From: Candidatus Omnitrophota bacterium
GTDB taxonomy: Bacteria > Omnitrophota > Gorgyraeia > Tantalellales > Tantalellaceae
Length of the DNA stretch: 9,419 nucleotides
Direction of reading: 5' to 3'
NCBI GenBank assembly: GCA_030631915.1
Contig: DAOVKF010000057.1
Coordinates: 1-9,419 of the forward strand
The position numbers and the translations under genes are program-made. Every line of letters begins with the position of its first letter. The first letter of the stretch is position 1. Positions 1-6,900 of the stretch are shown piece by piece. A model generated the notes under the pieces. It worked only from the letters and a program-made list of their open reading frames with translations, had not been told where the DNA came from and searched no databases.

Positions 1-981
1 CAGTTCATCCGCTATCTGTCCCAGGCGGCCATGGTCAGGCAGGTCTTTTTCTGTCTCCTGCCTCCCGATATTTTCCAGGGCCTTTTTTCTTTCTTCGGCA
101 TCGCGGGAAAAGCCCAGGATGATATTGTGAAAGCGGTCTCGTTCCCCCTCTTTTACATTCTCCGGTTCGGCGATCCCGCTTCTTTCAACACAGAAATCCA
201 TGATAAACCCGGTCTTTTCCACCCTGTCCGCGCTCAGGTCTTTCCATTGTTTTTTCTCCTTTCTCAACGCTTGCATGAACGACACAAGAAGCCCCTGCAG
301 CTCAGTGTCTTCTTCCACCTCCTTGTCCTGGAACATTCTGCGCAGCCGGTGTAACATATCAGGCCTTTTGTCCTCTTTTATGGCCCTGTTCTCGTCAAAA
401 TTATCCTTATGCGTAAGCTCAGCGTCACCTTCCATATCCATAACACCGTATATAGCGGCAAGGGCCGCGGCTTCGGTGGGAAAATTACTCTGTTCTTTCG
501 CGGCTTTAAATATTTTGAAAAGTTCTGCCACAAGCTCGCCCTGTTTTTCATCAGGCGTATTTTTCACGATATGGTCGATCAAAAGGCCGGCATCAAAACC
601 ATATTCCTTTCCTGAAACAGTGATCCCTGTACTGTCCTGCCCTGCGTTTTGCTCTATTTGCTTCAGACTGCCGGAAAACCTGTCCCGATCATTCCTGAAA
701 TGTATATCCAGCAGCAGGGTGTTGATGAACACCTCTCTTTTAAGCCGGTCTTGCGGCGCTAACGCCTCAGCCGACCTTTGCATGTCCTCGATATTCTTTG
801 ATATCTCCTCAATAACTTCCGTGGAGGCGTTGTCTTCCAGGGAAACCAGAAACTCCACTGCTTTTTTGACATGTTCATCCGCGGGGTCGTAATTACCGTT
901 GGCCATGGTCTGAAAGGCCCTGCGCACCGCAGTGACAATGCGGGCGCTTTCTGAGACATAGAGGCCCTTTTCTTCGGATTC
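1..981 (-). other. C-terminal part of the visible solenoid (residues 2813-3139)
   Basis: Amphipathic helices continue to the window edge, for example RIVTAVRRAFQTMANGNYDP (2826-2845), IVKNTPDEKQGELVAELFKI (2950-2969) and LQGLLVSFMQALRKEKKQWK (3040-3059). No signature residues are recognised. There is no stop before position 1, so the protein goes on beyond the window. Confidence 0.5.
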
Positions 982-3900
982 AAACCCGCGCTTTTTTGCT
1001 TCGGCTTCTGCAAGTTCGCTGCGCCTCTGTTTTGTTTTATCACGGGCCTCTTTCAGATCTTTGTTGAGCTTTGTGACACGCTGCTCAGCCCGCTCAAGCG
1101 CCTGCAGGCGTTTTTCCCGCACGGCGCCTTGATCACCGGTGATGTTCGAGGTTTCTGCCAGATTCCGCCTGGCCTGGTCTATATCCTCCCGGGTATCTTC
1201 ACGCGCTTTTGCCAGATCAGTTTCAATGTTCTTCTCCCGGTTTTCAAGTTCATCCAGTTCCTTCTTTTTATCCTCATATTTTCCGGCAGCGTCCATGAGC
1301 TTCTGCCGCGCGATGGCAAACCTGAGTATTTCCAGTTCCATCATGTCCCGGGACACTTCCGCCTGATACGGCCTTAATTTGTCGGCGTTGGCCAGCGCCT
1401 CGCGCGCTTTTTCCATGTATACCCGGACCGCTTCCTCATCCTGATCCACGACAATCCCGTATTCAGCCAGGAGCCTGTATCCCCGGGCCAGCATCATCTC
1501 TGCCTCAAAATATTTATCCTGCTCCCTTAAAACCTTTGCCATGTCTTTCGCGAGCCGGCCGGCTTTTTCCTTGCACCCGTCATTTACAGAGAGCCCCTGT
1601 TCTTCTTTACGCGTAAACTCTATGTTTCTCCTGAAAAGCGCGTTCATCATGTCTATTGCCTGTTTAAGCGCGTTCTCGGCCCTGCCGGGTTCACCGAGTT
1701 GTCCATATCTGCCGGCCATGCCCATCAACCGTTCTGTTTCGACAAGTATGCTGTCTATCTCTTCCTTCTCCTCTTCCTCCCTTCTATTGTCCAGCTCAGC
1801 CGCAAGCTGTTCTTTTAATTCCTCGAACCTTTCGTTCAGGAAAGCCCGGTCAGTTTCTGTCAGGTCTTCTTTTTTCTCGATCATCATGGAAAGAATATTT
1901 ATCTTCACTGAAAGGGATTCAGGCTCATCAGGGGGCAGCCAGGCCCTTATCACCCGGCATATCTCCTCAATACGCTCCGGTGTGATCTTACCAACGTCAA
2001 TTTTGCCCAGGAATTCCTTAAGCGCGTTAAAGAGGGAGCGGTATTCTTCACCGGTGAGCCCCTTTGGCGACGCTGCCGCTGCCAGTATGACCTGCAGTTT
2101 CTCTTCAGCGGTCAAAACCTCCCCGCAATTCTCGATGATCGTGATCTTATCAGCCGGACAAAGCGCGTTCACCAATGTATTTACAAGGATTTTACCACGG
2201 TCGGGAACGGTAAAATCTATCTGTTTTATTATCTGCCTCAGCCTGCCTATGATATCCTCTTCCCGCTCCTCTTCAGAAACAGCTTTCTTCATGAGCGTTC
2301 TGACCGCGTTCGCAGGGTCCCGGCCATACCACATCCCGATCAATGCAAACACCGGTTCGAGCGCCGATTCCCTCTGTTCTTTATCCATGCCTGTTTTCAG
2401 CAGTTCCTCAGCATAGTATTCCAAAAGATCGCTCGAGTATTCATTTGCCATGAAGAAATAATGACCTGCTTTTTGTGTCAGCTCTGCTTTTTTTCGTATG
2501 TCTTCTTCTTTTTCCGCCCTGTCCGACAGGTCACGCCAGTCTCTGACGGATTTTTCCGCCTCTTTCAGCCTGAGTTCCGCGGCCAGACCCCTGATAGCAT
2601 GATCCTGGACCGCATTATCGGAAAGGGCCGTGATGACATGATCAACTACGGGTGAACGTTCAAACCGCGCCTCGTCTTCGTCCCATCGCCCGTATATCCT
2701 GTATCCCGCCATGCTTCTCAATACATCTGCTATCATTTTCCTGAGCGCCGTGTTTTCCGGCTGATTATACTGCCCTAAGAGTTCACGGACATGGTCCATT
2801 AACTCTTCCCTGTGCGTGACAACAGCTGAAGGCCTGTTCTTTTCGTTATCATATTTCTGCCTGAACAGGGCATCCAGCCACATATCCGCAAACACCGCGC
2901 GTAAAAACTGTTTCCCCGCATCAGCGGCCGTGAGCCCGGTAATACTGTCCAGCGTCTGCCTGAACTTAACAGGGCCTTTTCTGCGGACAAGAGACTCCAT
3001 AAGGTCCGTAAACTCCTTTTCCGAGCGCGTTTCAGCGATCATCCGGGCGGAATCCTTATTGGCCTGGATGAAAAGCCCGTATCCCCGGAGAATATCCTGT
3101 TCCAGGCGTTCGATCTCCTTTTCCAGTTCTCTCTTCTCATCCTCCAGTTTCTTTCTTCTCGCAGGATCCTTTTCATAAGAATCCCCGGCCGGGTCAAGCA
3201 TATCCTCCATGGCTTTCATGCTCTGGATCCCTTGCCTCCGTTCGCGCCCAATATCCCCCCAACCCTCGCGCGCCGCTTTTTGCACCTCTGTTTCGCGTTT
3301 TTTGGACAACCTGTCCGAAACCGTCATGTAAAACTCTGAGCCGGGCGATATGTTGCCGCTGGCAAGCATCCATTCCATGGCCCCGGCGGTTTCAAGCTCC
3401 ACGGTCTCCGCGTCCAGGAGCGCCTGTGATCCCTGTTCGATAAGCCGGTTTTTGAGCCTCGCGTCACGATCCTCAGGGCTCGCGCTGTAATACTTTCCTA
3501 TTTTATAAAGAAAACCCGCGGCTTTCTGAGTATCAACGCTGTAAACAGTGTTCTTTATCCAGGCCGCCCAGTTCTTCGCGTCCGGCTTACCCGGTAACGC
3601 TCCGAGGCTTTTTATTGCCCTCCTCAACGTCCAGTATTTAGTGAATACCGGCACCTGCCACCATCGGGGCCCGTCCAGTATCCCGAGACAGCACAGGACG
3701 CGCATTTGGAGCGCGGCCTCCGCTTCTATGTCAGTATCCTTTATCCTGTTAACCTGCTTGAGCGCTTTTGAATACATTTTGTGGCCCATGTACAGTTCCG
3801 CGAGTTCTAATCGTTGCTCAGACGACAGCTTCTTTGTTCTCCTGAGCTTTTCCTCCAGCAGCTCCATTCTTTCCATGTCCGCTTCCGGGCCGGTATATTT

Positions 3901-6900
3901 TTTTCTTTCCGCCGGAGCAACGCCTTTTTTCTCCTCAATGGCCGGAACTTCACCTGGCCGCGAGGCATCTTTGGTTTTCCTTGCCAGGACACGCGCTGAC
4001 GTTTCCTCATCAGGTTTATGATCTATTTTCGCGGCCTGGAACCGCTCTATCTGCTCCGGATCCATATCTCCGAGGAGCCCGGCCAGTATTGCAGTAACCT
4101 TTGCCTGCTCCTCCCGGTCCTTTTCCGCCCTGTCTTTTTCATATCTCTTTTTCAGCGCCTCCATTTTCACGAGGAGCGCTTCAATATTCTCCGGGTCTTT
4201 TTCAAGAACCTGATCCGCGCTGTCAACAGCTATTTCAGTAAAATCCTCCGGGCCGTCCTTCACGCGCACGGCTTCAACAGGTTCGTCCTGAAGCGCCAGT
4301 CTCGCCCTGAGAAGCAGAACCGCCGGATCGGTCTCAGCTCCGGCGTAAACAACTCGGAAAAGTCCCTCTGCCGTGTCCTTATCGCCCCTTTCAAACAGGT
4401 ATTCCACGAACTCAACCGCCTCGTCTGCGGACATGTTTCCCTGTTTCACCATTTTGACGGTTTTATCTATCAACCCGGAAACTTTTTTATCCTTATCCAG
4501 TGAATCATAGGCTTTAATAAGCCGTATGCGCGGGCCGGCTTTTGCCGGGGTTTGCCGCATAGCCGATCTCTCGGCATCCACCATGCGTCCTGTCCGGAAA
4601 GGATCGGTCGAAATATCATACACGCGGCGCAGTAACCCCTTCACCGGCTTATACCCGAGACTGAGGAACAGATTGCCGGCCATGGGCGACAGGACCAGCA
4701 GGACCCTGGCAACATCCCAGGACAGGAGAGACGTAACACTGACCCCTTCGAGCACAGTGAGCTGGGAAGCGATGAACCCGAACATTTTGCCCAGAACAGG
4801 CAGTTTCACGGCAGAGAGAGCGCCGCTGACCGCGGCCAATCCCGCTGGAAAGAAAAATGCCGCGGCAACAAGTATACCCGCCCCGACCGCCGTCATTGTA
4901 AGCTGGCGCTTTAAAATATCCCCTTTTGTTTTCCCTTTTCCCGCAAACAACCCTGTTATCCGCTGACGCCAGGAGGCCTTCTCCTCGCCGGCTTTCTTTT
5001 CTTTTTCAGGCGGCTCTGCTCCGGCTTTTTCCCGGCAACGGGCCTTTGCCTCCATTATTGATATTTTTTCGCCCGGCACAGCTACCTCAAACCTTCCGGC
5101 TTTCTGATACGCCCCGGCAGCCCGGCGGTAAAGCTTTACCGCGCCTTTCTGATCGGCTTTTTTATCTTCCGCCTCATGTTCCAGCGTCTTTCCCAGAACA
5201 GCGCACGCCATGGACATGACCCTTTCATCCGGGACCCCTTTTTTCACGGCCTTCTCAAGCGCCTTTTTAGCTTTGTCTTTATCGCCGAGAGAGTACAGGA
5301 TAACGCCGCGGAGCGCTTCAGCGGTCATGTCTTTTTCATCCACTGCCGATGCTATCGAAAGATAATTGAACGCGTTCACGCGGAGCTCTTTTGCCCTGGT
5401 TTTAGAGCGTTCTGTCCCTGTTTTTTCCGCGTCTTCGGCCATCCGGAAAAGGCAATCCCCGATCCTGGTATAAGCGCCCCTGAAGCGCTGATCCGTGTTA
5501 TGCGGATCCTTCCTGGCATACAAAAGCAATATCGCTATCTGACTGAGCCTGCCCACAGCCGACTCATCATAAGGGAAAAACGGATCTTCCGTTCCCCCAC
5601 TTTCATAAGCGCTGATCTTCTGCATCGCCGCTGATGCTTCCCCGGCAGGAAGTTTTATGTCGGCCAGCCTCTGGGCTTCGATCAGCGCCTCCCGTCCGGT
5701 GATCTTTCCGTTCCGGACAGTTTCCGGCAGTCTGGCTTCTATCACGTCCGCCAGGGCGGGTTGAGGCTCTTGTTCCGGCCATTTTTCGCGCCACCACGCG
5801 GCCATTTTTGAATATGGATAGTGCCATGAATGGTAAAAAACGAGTTTCCATGTGAATTTCGCTATTTCTTTCGGAACTTTGATCAGAAGCACGTAAACAG
5901 CGGCGGCAATAAAACCCATAAGGCCCGAAAGACTGACTAAAACAGAACTCCGGAGCGTTGACAGCGAGAATCCCGCCCTGACAGTGAAAAGATCAAGCGC
6001 CCCTGAGCCGGTCCGCGCCAGGTTTTTCAATACCTTCCTATCGCTGCTGACGCTGTCAAACCTGTGTCGCCATGACTGGTACCACGCCTTTCTGTTCCAC
6101 AGCTGTCTTGCCCTGTGCCGCGCTCGCTCGTAAGACTTCTTCTTTTTCTCGCTCCAGGCCGCAAAATCCCTGCGCGCGTCCCTTATTAAATACGCCGGGA
6201 AACCTAAGGCCGCTTTGTTCACCACCCATAGCGCGCCCCATAAAACACTTGAAGCGCTGATACCTTTTCTCCGGGCCAGGCCGGCCCTGTAATCGACCCA
6301 TTCCTTCAGCGTTATTGCTTTTCTGCCAGACCATACAAAAGAGCCTTTTATCTCCTCCCACACACCCCTGATCCTTCGGGCCAGAAGCGCCCTTAAACCT
6401 CTCCTGACAGGCAGACCTGTCTCTTTTGTCAAAGGCAGTCTCTCTATCTTTTCCCCGGCGGCATTATTGTCAGCCGCGATAAGGGCAAAGTCCACCAAAG
6501 GCCTCGCTCCATCCCTGCCGGCCGCTTTCACGAATATGCCCTTCTCATCTATCGTAAGATCTTCGGCGCGCAACCCCGCTTTTTTACATTCATTGTCTTT
6601 TCCGGCGAGAACGGCATCAGCCCTCTGGATGCTTCTCCTCGTATGATTATAGACCCTGGTGCCCAGGCTTCTCACATGGGTCGTGCCGTCTGCCGCGGCC
6701 CAGACCAGGAGGTTCAGTGAACCGACCTTTCTTGTGAACACCTTTTCCCCGTGTTCCGGCGTGAGGTTGAAAATGGCGTCCATATCCTCCTGGGTCAACG
6801 CCTTACCGGCCTTCTGTATCTCGTTTTTCTGTTCTACCAGGGCGTTGGCGGAAATCCCGTCAAATATCCTGACGCCGCTGAACGCCCGGCATATCGCGCC

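Larger units (their letters stand above)
5773..6417 (-). other. Basic, tryptophan-rich membrane-proximal region (residues 1001-1215)
   Basis: This region holds 14 Trp (1020, 1029, 1040, 1060, 1064, 1088, 1107, 1112, 1116, 1190, 1198, 1208, 1209 and 1213), far above the usual level. It is strongly basic: residues 1079-1131 have 18 Lys/Arg against 6 Asp/Glu. It surrounds one clear transmembrane helix and one weaker candidate. Trp and Arg/Lys clusters are typical of the lipid interface, and the positive-inside rule places the basic part in the cytoplasm. This looks like the anchor joining the motor half to the solenoid half. Confidence 0.6.

Noticed and set aside
200..892. Open frame of 230 codons on the plus strand.
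   Set aside because: Ser-rich antisense shadow of the giant gene with no recognisable domain. The minus-strand frame over the same bases is continuous and protein-like.
1541..2416. Open frame of 291 codons on the plus strand.
   Set aside because: It lies wholly antisense to the giant frame. Its translation is mostly Ser, Phe and Leu with no family resemblance, as expected for the complement of Lys/Glu/Arg-rich coding sequence.
2420..3164. Possible zinc-binding cysteines, considering Cys2420 and Cys2431 (nucleotides near 2125-2160).
   Set aside because: Only two cysteines are nearby, with no CxxC pair and no clustered His, so a metal site is not supported.
5603..6361. Minus-strand open frames of 82 and 101 codons starting with Met.
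   Set aside because: They are in different frames from the giant gene and overlap its transmembrane and basic regions. Their translations are low-information Arg/Gly-rich shadows.
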